Below are positions 11,601 to 22,800 of a stretch of 64,000 nt of DNA, one piece after another. A model generated the notes under the pieces. It saw only the letters and a program-made list of their open reading frames with translations. It had not been told where the DNA came from and made no database searches. Origin of the DNA: Anthopleura xanthogrammica (Eukaryota; Cnidaria; Anthozoa; Actiniaria; Actiniidae); contig OZ025217.1 of NCBI GenBank assembly GCA_964019055.1, forward strand, positions 6,748,557 to 6,812,556, in the 5' to 3' direction. A program made the translations under genes and the position numbers. Position 1 is the first letter of the stretch, and every line of letters starts with the position of its first letter.

Positions 11601-12925
11601 ACTTGAAGTCTCATGACTGGAAGCAGGTATGTTCTTTTTAACATTGTTGCTTCACTGTCAATAATACACAATATTTCACAGTGAAACCCTAAAACACTGA
11701 TCATCTACTATACCCCAATATCCATTGTACACATCTTCATTTACAGCTTGCTGTTGATGGAACCTTAAAGTTTTGCCTAAGAGGTCTTCTTGGTGAATGC
11801 CAACACCGAACTTTCTTTGAACTTCTTGATGTCTTCACAAAGATGTGTAATGATGTTCAAGACCCAAAGGAGCTGGACAGCATCCAAATGGATACCAACA
11901 TTGTTTTAGCGAAGGTTGAAAGGGACTTCCCTGTGAGCATTCAGGTAAAGGATGATATGTAATTATATATGTCCTTCACCCATATACACCTACATTTCAA
12001 TATATATTTTAAAATACATACAATAGAAACCACTTAGCACCATTTGCATAATTATATATAAAGGCTACTATGATTTAACTTACAGTGTGTTACTATCATT
12101 ATTTTAGACAATAACCTTGCACATCCTCCACCACTTTGTAGATGGAATAAAGCTGTATGGACCTGTTCATAGCTGGTGGATGTACAGCTATGAAAGATTC
12201 AACAGTTGGATCTGTCAGCGTGTCCAGAGCAGAAGATATCCTGCTGCAACAGTCATGGAGACATACAAGGTTCATGTGACACTGGATTTTTATGTAAAAA
12301 TAGACCAGAGCATGCAGAAACATGTTCATGAATTTTTTAAGCTGATGGAGAACTAGAAACTAAAATATGTATTATGGACAATTAGAAATCATTTCTGTAA
12401 GTCTAAAATTGTGTTTGTGTGTTTTAGATATTTGATTGGGTTCAGTTCATGCGGCTTTCTGGTCAGCTTCAATTCTTATAGACTGGCCAAGAGAATGTCC
12501 AAGATACATTTTCCAGAAGTGTTTACCATTATACATTATCAGAAGATGAGGAAACTACATTGCAGAATTTTGGCTTTGAAGTACAGCCCAATGGGTTTGT
12601 AAAATCACTTTCCTTAAAGAAAGTATGCAGTAAGACTTGAAAGGTTTCCATCCTGAAGTCAGGTGAAGTTGCATTTCTTACTAGTGGTGCAGTAGGTGTT
12701 GTGAAGCATTTTTTGTCAACACCACAAGGCTCCCATGACAATTACGTGTATGTGACATTGAATGTTTTCAATAACTTATTGGAGGACAGACAGAGTGGCT
12801 TGCTGTACGTCCACAAGCCAGATTATACCAACCAAACTGTTCACACAGCAAGTCTTACAGGCATGTGCATAACTGCTCCAGATGATAACCGGGAAGATAT
12901 CTTGTGGGTACTTAATGCTTTAAGA
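8681..12925 (+). pseudogene. CACTA/En-Spm-like transposase (Transposase_21 and DUF4218 type), broken
   Basis: The 5' exon begins with a Cys-rich segment (CNVCHGK, about 8687) and an acidic stretch. It then carries CPNDCILFRK and the zinc pattern LTSCPDCGSARYT, read to 9489. After an inserted foldback element the same frame resumes at 10605 with GPRWKRMYGN, LSTDGVNPFSS and, in a shifted frame, LNLPRNVRNLFGNM. Later exons are 11457-11626, 11747-11944 and 12108-12269, then about 12428-12925. Exon 12108-12269 encodes the DUF4218-like segment LYGPVHSWWMYSYERF. This order is that of Transposase_21/DUF4218 proteins of CACTA-like transposons. A TGA near 8754, a frameshift near 10830 and stops in the last exon make it non-functional. 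Confidence 0.7.
9490..10604. mobile_element. Foldback DNA transposon with about 280-bp arms
   Basis: The element begins CACAGGGAACC and ends GGTTCCCTGTG. Its arms (9490 to about 9765 and about 10360 to 10604) are inverted copies of each other with few mismatches. The CACAGGGAACCC motif recurs inside each arm as inner copies (about 9549 and 9597, mirrored near 10500 and 10550). The middle 500-600 bp is not convincingly coding. The sequence CTATCCA is duplicated exactly at 9483-9489 and 10605-10611. It splits the CACTA-like transposase exon, which reads in the same frame on both sides. Confidence 0.85.
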
Positions 12926-13010
12926 GTGTATTATTTTAATTTCTAATTGCAAATTCAATTACAAATTCATTTTAACTTGTGGATTGCAAAGACATGAAGT
13001 GAACAACTTT

Positions 13011-13274
13011 AAAGTGCATATGACATGACATTTGTTTTTGTTGTTTTTAGAAGTACTGTATGATAGGTGCTGGATTTGATTGCAATATCAAAATCACGAT
13101 TAAAAGAACCCTGAACCATTTTTGAATGGTGGTATAGGGTAACCGTTGCAAACAAAATGACGTCACAAGGCATAGTCACATTATAATTAGTCGTGATTTT
13201 GATATCGCAATTGAATTCAGCACCTATCATACTTCTAGAAACAACGAAAACAAATTTCATGTGATATGCACTTT
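13011..13274. mobile_element. TA-flanked MITE
   Basis: The ends are inverted copies (AAGTGCATATGACATG on the left, CATGTGATATGCACTT on the right) flanked by TA, as in mariner/Tc1-type MITEs. Inner arms also pair (ATAGGTGCTGGATTTGAT with its complement near 13222). It is non-coding. Confidence 0.65.
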
Positions 13275-13775
13275 ATGAAAATTTGTCTATTAGAAAAATA
13301 TGTTTCTGCAGCCACACATCAGTATTCTGCTAATCATGTATAGATATCTGGACAGATTAGCTCAGGAGCACATATTAGTACACTTGCATTTTGTTTGAGT
13401 TGAGTTCTATTATAAAAATTTGAGAGAATATGACAAGGTCTTCTAGAATATATATATACATGGATGCTTCATGTATTGAGGTAATGTTATTTGTAATTTG
13501 AATTATAAACTAAATAGATTATGACCTTATTCCAATCCTCTTGTGCAATGCTGTATTGCAATTGTAACAGTAAATACAGGCAAACTTTAATTAAAGGGTT
13601 ATGAGCTCATTTTGCATCATAATTTTTATAAACCTCACAGTTTCTGAGTACTATAAAATAAATATGTACACTAATAATGGCGATTGAGTACTGTGCATTT
13701 AATATTACAATGCAAAGACTGCTCATCATAACTTATAATACAGACACATATTAATTCTGGGTGATTATCTTTTTT

Positions 13776-14090
13776 ACATGCATGTGAAATTTTGATATAA
13801 ATCTCATATGATGCATTTCACATGCTTTTGATATGGCTCACTATTATTCACATGATGTGAAATTTTGATTCAAATTTTCACCCACCATTTCACATGGTCT
13901 TGCAAGAGGTTCAATTATTCACATGCATATGAATTTTTGTTTTTAGATTTTCACATATTTTTTCACATGATTGTGGTAAAGGATGACTTTTTCACATGCG
14001 TGTGAAACTTTTCTATGATATTTCACATGAAAAAATTCACATGCTATTTCACATGTAGAAAGTTTTCACATACTTTTCATATACGTTTCA
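13776..14090. repeat. Cluster of TTCACATG / CATGTGAA motifs
   Basis: About 300 bp contain nine TTCACATG motifs and several reverse complements, many arranged as back-to-back palindromes (for example TTCACATGCGTGTGAA). Spacing is irregular (roughly 12-50 bp), so it is not a simple tandem repeat. CACATG is an E-box form; any regulatory role is inference. Confidence 0.6.
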
Positions 14091-14833
14091 CTTATAATTC
14101 ACACATTCCCTCCCAATAGTGAGATGTTGCAGGTACAACAGATGTAGATGTGACAGGTGGGACAGATGCAGATGTGGCAAAGGATGAAACAAATACAGAT
14201 GACCAGTAAGCTATTTGCCTGGCAGCTTCCAAAGCATGGCCAGGATGGCAGGACTCTTGCAGTGCGTTTGGCTGCAGTGTTGATAAATGCTCCATCTGTA
14301 CATTGACAGTACGTATTGTTGTCAGGACATTCCTGCTGTGGTAAGATAAGATGGAGTTGCCACATTCCCCACTGTATTGGTTGGAAGATATGAGTGAAAT
14401 ATTGAGCTTGTTTTCTCGGAGTTTTCAATAAAACTATCAAGAGTAGCAATTGCTCCATTTTCAAAGATCTCTTGCACTTCGGGTTTGCTTCGTAATACTT
14501 GTATCACAGACTTGAGCTCAGTTTCCTTTGAAAAAATAGAAACAACGCTAATAATTAGACATGTAATGAAAGTTCTAAAATTTAAACATTAATGAAAAGT
14601 TAACTAATGAAGACTATATAAGGTCTCATAGCATTTTCATCAACACAATTTTTCGACTGGATTAAAGATATTAATCCTCTAATCCTCTAAAATCTTTAAT
14701 TCAGTCCAATATCTACCTCAAAAATGTAATTTTTCTAGTTTATTTCTTTGATTGACAACCGTCGAAATGCTAGTTGGCAAACGGGATATCAAACATTGGG
14801 GTTCGAACTTCAACAACAATGGTTGTAAAAGTC

Positions 14834-15936
14834 ATAACCTGAGTATCAGGCTCTAGGGGAAGGGCTGGGGAGAAGGGGAAGAGAGGAAAGGAGAGCCTGA
14901 CACAAACACATATCGACCGTTGTGTTCGCGTCCGAATTCCGGACTTTGCGGTAATTGGGTAAGAGGACAAAAGAATCTAATCTAATCTTATATAGCTCTT
15001 CACAGCTCCACTCCAACACTCTCGTTGATACCGGATAACCTACGAAAACCTGAGGGAACAACAATTATGAGGATAAATTTTCAAAAAAAGATATTAAAAT
15101 TTACTGACTCTAGTATTATTTCATATATAACGAGTCTAAGACATTTTCAAGATTTGAAATCACTGATTTGAAGAGACCGCGAAGTATTATAATTTTTGGA
15201 GAAGTTCCCCAAGATTAAGCTTTGCCGTTCGTCAGATTCTTCAGTTACTGGAAGGTTCATTAAGCTAGAAATATGGTCCTCAACAATGCTACATTCCTCC
15301 GATGGGCAGCTTGGTGTGTCGGAGAACAACTGCTTCTTCGAAGTAGGAGAATTTTCATTGCTAGCCACCTTCGCTTTCAAGCGCTTCGATTGCGGTGTTA
15401 TTCCAGTTGGTGTTCGGGACGCAGGCAAACGCTTGTACGCTATTGCTTGTGGAGTGTGTGCTGTGGAAGTAGAACTCTGAAAAACACTTCCAATTTCTGA
15501 ATATGACTTCCAGCAGTTAACAATCTTTCGCGCACATCTCTTACATACGGGACCTCTCTCGTCTTGAGCTCGTAAGAGCTGACTCAAAATGACGGCTTTA
15601 CTACCAAATGACGAGCAATATTCTTTGTTTGACGGTTGATGCACAAATCCATACTTAGTTTGTAGATTTTCTCGATATAAACAGCAATTATTTTTGACCG
15701 CTCTCGACATTTCACGTGTACTATAAACAGCGCACAATTTCCATGTTTTGACAGTTGTCACTTCATCTCCAAACCGGAAGTGAATGGGATTGGTCAATAT
15801 TGTGAGGGCGTATCAGAAATCTAAAAGGGGCGGAAGGCGGCTCGATATGTGTTTGTGTCAGGCTCTCCTTTCCCCTCTCCACTCCCCCTTCCCTCCCTCT
15901 CCCCGCTTGGAGATCCTGATACTCAGGTTATGAAAG
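14834..15936. mobile_element. 1.1-kb TIR element carrying an ORF
   Basis: The ends are inverted copies: CATAACCTGAGTATCAGG on the left and CCTGATACTCAGGTTATG on the right. Pairing continues through purine-rich stretches to about 14915 and 15840 (CCTGACACAAACACATATCGA on the left). AAAGT flanks both ends (14829-14833 and 15937-15941), giving a 5-bp target duplication. It lies in an intron of the minus-strand gene and contains the ORF at 15147-15797. Confidence 0.7.
15147..15797 (-). CDS. Cys-rich protein of unknown function inside a TIR element
   Basis: The ORF is 216 codons. The N-terminal half has paired cysteines (CCLYREN, CKRCARKIVNCW) that could form a zinc-binding module. The C-terminal half is Ser/Thr/Lys-rich and probably disordered. 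It is in the orientation of the host gene around it and lies entirely between the terminal repeats at 14834 and 15936. A short additional frame at 15064-14963 may be a downstream exon. No transposase motif was seen, so it may be a captured gene fragment. The family is not recognised. Confidence 0.4.
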   Translation of the reverse strand: MTNPIHFRFGDEVTTVKTWKLCAVYSTREMSRAVKNNCCLYRENLQTKYGFVHQPSNKEYCSSFGSKAVILSQLLRAQDERGPVCKRCARKIVNCWKSYSEIGSVFQSSTSTAHTPQAIAYKRLPASRTPTGITPQSKRLKAKVASNENSPTSKKQLFSDTPSCPSEECSIVEDHISSLMNLPVTEESDERQSLILGNFSKNYNTSRSLQISDFKS

Positions 15937-18746
15937 TCATGCCTTCAAGCAACTTTAGTTTATTCACTTACCTCCTGTTCTGTATCATCACTGGACCATC
16001 CATTATCATCTGAATCCAACTGTGAGGCACTCTCTTTCAATTTATAACCTGTAAACTGGATAACTAAATTTGCCAGTTTATTCTAGATACAACAGATACT
16101 ATTTTCATAGGCAGGGTTAAAAAAAGGAAAACTGAAACTGTATTTCTTTACTGGGTTTGTCTGGCAAACCAAAAATCCAGCTGACATCTAACTTGACCTA
16201 AACAATAAGCCCCACTAAGTTTGACTTGACGCCTACCTTAACAGATCCTCTTTGATAGCCAGACACCAAGGCTTACAGCGCGACACGCAAAGGGATTTTA
16301 TACACCTTATTCGGTAAAATCAGACAACTTCACATAAAATGTGTCTGTTTAAAGTACAAACTCCCGTGCATAGAAGTATGCGAATACATTAAATGTGGTC
16401 AATAATGCTGTAATACTGAAAATAAATTTGAACTCTGTATCTCTTTACTGTGAGTTTGACTGGCAAACATGCATCTACTGAAAACAGCTTATACTCTTGA
16501 TAACCAACAGCATAATTATGTACTTCTAATGCAGCTTTAACTGAGAAAAAGGTGGAACTCTGTATTTCCTAACCGAGTTTGAATTACAAACAACTAACAA
16601 AAAATCTTAGGTTTAGCTAAACGACAAGCCCTAACTGACTGAAGAGATAATCTTTCTGAACAGTAGATAACATGATATGAACTTCTGTTGGAACCATAAC
16701 TAAACCTGGTCTAATGTAGGGATGCCTTGGCTGTATGCAGCCAAGGTCACAATGATAATACCTATTTTGCTCCACAGACACATGTTGGATTCTATCCTTA
16801 ACGTATACATCTTTTTCCTTATGTTGCATGACAACACCCAAAAATGGCGGGCCTAGGGGGTCGCGGAATTCAAATGGGCACCCGGCGCATTTTTTAATAC
16901 GATTATTTAGTGGGTGAAGCACTAAAGGGTTAGTGTTTTGCCATGGTTGCCTTGTCGGTTGATATATCGGTACTTGAGTTTGGATTCTCCTCACAGCCAT
17001 GTTATCACTTTGGACTCCGGAGGTGGATGTAGACCCAATCTGGTGTACAGTATACATGTTACCACTTTGGACTCTGGGGGTGGATGTAGACCCAAAAGCT
17101 GCTCCAGTTGTTTGACATCTTTCAGCACATTCGTCGACCAAATACCAAGACTCACTGGCGTAACTTCCCCCCAAGATATTTTATGGAGACTGTAATGCCT
17201 TCATTTGATTTACGGGCTGAAACCAGCAAAACCAGCTCCAAGCTTTCTCTTCTCCCATCCTGAATTTTGCAAAACTCAGTGGACGTACTGCTTGGTTTTT
17301 TGGTTGTCCACCCATTTGGACAGGCGCTGGAAAGGGACTCCAACAAAGTTTCGTCGTCAATCATAGTATTTCTCGTCTTGCGGAATGCAAGATTGCTATA
17401 TCCATATTTCCGTTAATCGTTATAAACTGCAAGGCGCCCCGTTATCACTTTTTCATGCCACAGTTCATTGACTAATTTGCCAACTGTTAAATTTGTTAAG
17501 TTAAAAGGCAAATTATTTTTTTGAGTTTCGTATAACTCCATAACACTTTCTGTTGCGACCAACGACCCCTCCTTGTATTCCAAAACATCCTGCATCCTGA
17601 AACAATAAACGTAAGAAATGATCAATATTGACGTCGGTCTCTTAGAATTAATTCCAGACGAAATTTAAACAAATACGATGCAAAATTGAAAATTAAAAGG
17701 CATACTCTAAAGGTAAATATATTTTTTAGAAATGCTGATGAGCATCTTGACAATAGAATACTTGCTAATGCTTACCAATATTTAGCAGATAGGGAATAGC
17801 TATAGCCGTGCTGCCTCTTAGGAAGTTGAACATCACAAGTCTCCTCAGCAAAAAGCCGTTTACTAGATTTTGAGAGCATAGTCGTATCGCAATGACTATC
17901 CATTGAAGCTATGCTGCTTCAGCTGCTGTAATCAAATTCAAAACAAGAATGCCGGGGCGAAGTGATGAAAAAGCGAGAAAAAGAAGTGAGAAAAAAGCGA
18001 CTGCGAACGTACAAGCACGTGCGAATTGGGTGCATTGATGCGTAATGCGACCAAAAGTCCGGTCTTATTTCCGGTAACATTTGGCCTGTCCCCTCCCTAC
18101 TACGTGTATGTTTTGTATTTTTCGCCGAATATTTTTCTTGACTTTTAGCTGTATTGAATTTCCGCGCATAGCCACGGCTTGCTTTTCGAATTTCAAAAAA
18201 TTATTTCTTGGCATCTTGTAGACAAAAAAAATTCTCTAAAGCTTCAAATTAGAGGAAATTTATTGGAGAATTGATTTCTAGGGCTAAATTTTCCGGTACG
18301 TTTTTTGTTGTGGAGATATGGAGGGTCGGTGTAAAAATTTGGAGGCGCTGTTTCATACCTTCCCATAATATATACATAGGGAGAGCGAAGCAAATTTTCA
18401 AACAGCTCAAAACCCCTCAAAAACACAATTTCATGCCAATATTTCATCACCAAAGTGTTCCTCAACTACCAAGTCTTTCTGAAAGCATATTTTCAAACCA
18501 TATGAAATTTTAATATATAATTCACTCACTGAAGCTAATGACGTCACAACCCACTAATTCTGCGCATGGGCTACCTGTGGATTAACGTGTTAAATCGCAC
18601 ACAATTACACAAACAAAATTAAAGAACAAGCAGATGCTAAGGCCTCTTAGGTAAAGTTCCGACGACCCCTGGGTACTATTGAGCAACTTCGCCATTTTGT
18701 CGCGAAGGAATCAGAAAGAAGAACACAGACATACACACAGACAGAC

Positions 18747-18747
18747 A

Positions 18748-18823
<76 letters not shown>
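18747..18823. repeat. (CA)n microsatellite
   Basis: About 77 bp of nearly perfect CA dinucleotide repeat, preceded by ACAG units. Confidence 0.95.
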
Positions 18824-18824
<1 letters not shown>

Positions 18825-19017
18825 CTCAACCTCCTTCCCTAGCTTGGGTCCGAATACCTATTTTTGTTTGAATTAATTCTTGCACATTTTGCCTGAATTT
18901 ATTCTTACATACTTTCACATTTACTAAGAAATCTACCAAAATGAATTTTGTATCCAACCGATGTGGTTAAGTAAATCAAGCAAATCTTTTCACCCTAGTA
19001 TAAAGTGCATTTTTATT

Positions 19018-19241
19018 TGACCTATTTTTAGTCACATTTCTGGGAAATGTTAGTCACGCAAGCTCACGTTCCAGGAAACCTAAAAACGCTACGTTTAATT
19101 TTTCTCGTACATTCGTGTGTTTTCATATTATCTAATGAAATCAAAACAATTTTCAATTACAAGGTTTCGGAATTTGGTGACAAAATAGTGTCAATTGCTT
19201 TAAAAGTTCTTGGGAGCGACCATACAGAATCTGTAGACTGT
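19018..19241 (+). repeat. Interspersed repeat copy 1, left half
   Basis: This stretch (CACATTTCTGGGAAATGTTAG onward) aligns with the copies at 43580 and 47241. The copy is cut by the Academ-like transposon and resumes at 26371 to about 26520. The last three bases TGT are repeated after the transposon. Confidence 0.7.
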
Positions 19242-19838
19242 TAGTCGAGGCGAGAATCTGAAAAAGGGCTCAAAATAGGCGCTACGTAGCACCCCCACTA
19301 CACAAAAGGTTTGACAACGGATTTTGATAGCAAAATACCTATACTTTATCGTAAAAGCAGTTATGATAGCGAATTATGGGGTCTTAGAGCCGCTATGCTA
19401 TGATTTTAAGGGGGGTGGGGGATAGTTTGAATTAGCATAACCGAACATGCCCTTGATTGAAGCCAAAACAAAAAAAAATAGTTATCTTCTTTACTACCTT
19501 TTCGAATTGTTTGAAAATTGAACAGCTCATGTGACACAATGAGCTAAACACTTTTGAGTGATTTTTTCTTGAATTATTTGGGTTACCATGGCAACGGAAA
19601 GCCTGAGAAAAAGAACAAGCTTCCTAAGTGAATTAAAGTACGACACAGAATAAAAAAAATTGATTATTTTATGAAAAAATATGGCATAGGTACAATTGAA
19701 AAAGGTTTATTTATTTTTAATGTCTAAAAACAACAATAAATTTTTTTATTAAAATCCGGAAGTAATTTATTCTGACGTCACGAAATGTAAATCCCAGGAT
19801 GCATTACGCTCTTAACATTGTCGTCCGCCATCTTGAAG

Positions 19839-22800
19839 ATGCCAAAAGGTAAGTTTTTAGTACTCTCTTACTTTTGGAATAAAAATGTATGAAAATAAGA
19901 GAAAATTAACTTATTTTCCTTTTTATTGGTAGCTTTTGTTTTAATTTAACCCTTTTATTTGATTAACTTAAATAAAACATGCGTTTTGTGGATATATATG
20001 GTCTGTAAGTACAACATGATGATTCTTCGATTAGGAATTCATCACCGTCTTAAGCCAGAAGTTGACTTCTTATTAAGCTTTCTTTTAATTTTCTGAAGTA
20101 TTTCTTTAATTCAGATTTACATGTGTGATATAGCTGAAATAAATTGTAAACATTAAGCTTTTTCGACTTCATTTCATAAGGAGCCCGGCACCTTTTGAAT
20201 AACTAACTTAATAAATGACAAACAAACTCAATAAACTTAGTTTGTTATTGCTTTCAATAGTGAAAAAAATATTTCTGATACACGTTGTGCAGTGTATAAT
20301 ACAAATGGTGATTTGTAAAATGCTGTTGATACAATATATTGTCTGGTATCCTATTTATCACCGGATAAACCAAGCACAGAGATTAAAAAAGTATAAAAGT
20401 TTGACAATTTTTCGGCATTAATGTTTTGCTTTGTTGATGCATTTATTTAGTGACCCAAAATTGAGTAGATTTCATTTAAAACCACGTAATCAATTATTTT
20501 GCCTATAGGCGTGGCTCGTAACGATGACCAATGTGGAGACGTGCCAGGGCCTTTGCCTAGTAAACGAACAAAGACAGATCAAGGATGTGAAAGCCGCACC
20601 TCTCGATCCAAGGCTACAAAGATCAACTGGTCTTTGTGTATGTTTTGCCAAAAAATCAAGCATAAAGGTGTTAAGACACTAATTAACGTGTCAAGCTTTG
20701 ATGCTTGCAAATCTATAGTTGCGGCCGCCGAAGCAAGAGCTGATTTGGATTTTATTACGAATATCAGAGAGCTGGATCTCATCGCCGTGGAGGCAAAATA
20801 TCAGAGCGCCTGCAGAGCAAGTTATGTGAGCAAATCAAACCTGAAGCGTCAAACATTCAAAGACGAAGACGAGAAGGAAGAATGCATATACGAAAAGTCA
20901 TTCAAGGAGCTCTTAACAGAAATAGATAACGAAATCACAGCTGGCAAGGCGTTTGAAATGACTTTCTTACTTGAGCGGTATAAAGAAAAACTTTCTTTAA
21001 ACGGTGTGCCATCTCCAGCTTATAGAAGCGAAAAACTGAAAAAACGATTGAGCAATTACTTTGGTAATTCAATTGTGTTCCACAAGCCGCCAGACCCATC
21101 GAAACCAGAACTTATTTACTCCAGCAGCATTTCCGTAAAGAGTCTCATCAACGCTGCAGTTAGTACTGCAAAGGCTGATGATTACCTTAGTTGTAGCTAC
21201 TCCCCAGAGGAAAAAGATGATGCGGAAGCTGAGAAGCTGAAGGTTCTATTTGAAGCGGCTCAGATTTTAAAAGAAGATATAAAGAAAAGTAAAGGCATTT
21301 GCATACGACCACTTTCAGTTGATGATATTACGTTAGAAAGGGGCAGGAGTGTGGTTCCTGATAGTTTGTACCATTTTCTTCAGTGGTTTGTGTCGCAACA
21401 AGAATATCACGAGTCTGATAAACCCGCCGCAACATGCAAAAGCCAAGAAGATGAAAGGAGAATTTTGATGCTAGGTCAAGACATGGTACACACATCTACG
21501 CGCACGCGACTCAAAACCCCTAAACATGTTGGACTTGGCATCACTATACATCACCTAACAGGCTCGAAGCAGCTTATTACACTGCTTAACAAAATGGGGC
21601 ATTGTTGCTCCTACAACGACGTAGAAATTATCAACACAGGTCTTGCTAGAGAAATCAGTGCAAGGTCAGAACAGCTTGGTGTCATCGTTCCGTCAAACCT
21701 ATCTCCTGGTGTCTTTTTGCAGTTTGCGGCAGACAACAATGATTTGAATGAGGAGACGTTGGATGGTAAGCGCACTACGCATGCCACGACAATAGTTGGC
21801 TATCAAAGAAAAGCATTTGGCCCAAAGCTACCCTTGCAGTCCAAAGCTGATCACTCCTCAAAAAGAAGATCTCTGGAGGCACCCCTTTCTTCTCAAGCTA
21901 TTCATGATTTTGGAGTGCGTAGCCGAAGGCCCGCTGTTACATCTTACCGAGGAAAGTTAAAAGAATCTGGTAATTTTTCCAAAGATGCACCCAATATTGA
22001 TAACAGAGACTTCGCTTGGTTCCTCCTCAGACTAAACAAAAACAGTGCACTTCTGTCAACCAGCGATGACATCACCGAAGATAAGCAAACCACACCTAGT
22101 TGGAGCGCGTTCAACGCTATTACCTCTGTAGCTGTAACTGCACCGTGCACCAATATTGGCTACTGTCCCATGATTCCAGGACCCGCCACCGAGTACAGCA
22201 CTATTTATACTGTTATGAAAGCCGTACAAGATATGAGTGTAAGCCTCGGCCAAACGAACAGTGTAGTCACATTTGATTTAGCCATATATACCAAGGCCAA
22301 AGAAATTCAATGGCGTCGTCCTGATGAATTTCAAAACCTGACGATCCGTATGGGCGGTTTCCATATAGCTCTGAATTTCTTGTCTGTGATAGGCAAAAAA
22401 TTCGAAGAAAGCGGAATAGAAGATTTACTAGTTGAATCTGGGTTGTATGGCACTTCTTCAACGTTAGCCCTCCTTAAAGGAAAGTCGTATAACCGTGGTG
22501 TCCGTGCTCATAAGCTGATCATGGAGGCACTATTGAGACTGCAGTGGCGAGCATTTTGTCGGTGGTTAGAAAAGAAAAAGGATGAGCAGCAACTTGAAAC
22601 AATAAACGTGGATCAGGTCCAAATGAACATGACCCAGTACAAAAACAAAGTAGCCACTGATGCAGTACAAGCAAAAGATGCGTTCGATGATCTTTGCAAA
22701 TCTGTTGATGACCTCTACCATCTATTTCAACGATTTAAGGTAGAGTCCCGATCTCAGATGTTCAAGTTCTGGGACAGCTATATCAACATGGTTTTCGTAC

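Larger units (their letters stand above)
14322..17903 (-). pseudogene. Multi-exon gene of unknown function, broken
   Basis: Exon 1 (17903-17776) starts at ATG and ends in a GTAAGC donor. Exon 2 starts at 17596 and joins in phase (MQDVLEYKEG). It then meets TAA at 17415-17413, continues in the same frame (MIDDETLLES) and changes frame at a run of six Gs near 17172-17167. The following frame encodes a Cys/aromatic-rich domain (KKCAGCPFEFRDPLGPP, YYHCDLGCIQPRHPYI) and stops at 16617. Further exons at 16048-15972 (acidic, SDDNGWSSDD) and 14525-14322 (VIQVLRSKPEVQEIFENG, stop) join each other in phase. A TIR element sits in the intron between them. The family is not recognised; a transposon-derived or lineage-specific gene is possible. 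Confidence 0.4.

Noticed and set aside
18647..18876. Cys/Val and His/Thr repeat frames
   Set aside because: They are translations of the (CA)n microsatellite.
20215..20421. 68-codon hydrophobic frame
   Set aside because: It lies inside intron 1 of the Academ-like gene and is low complexity.
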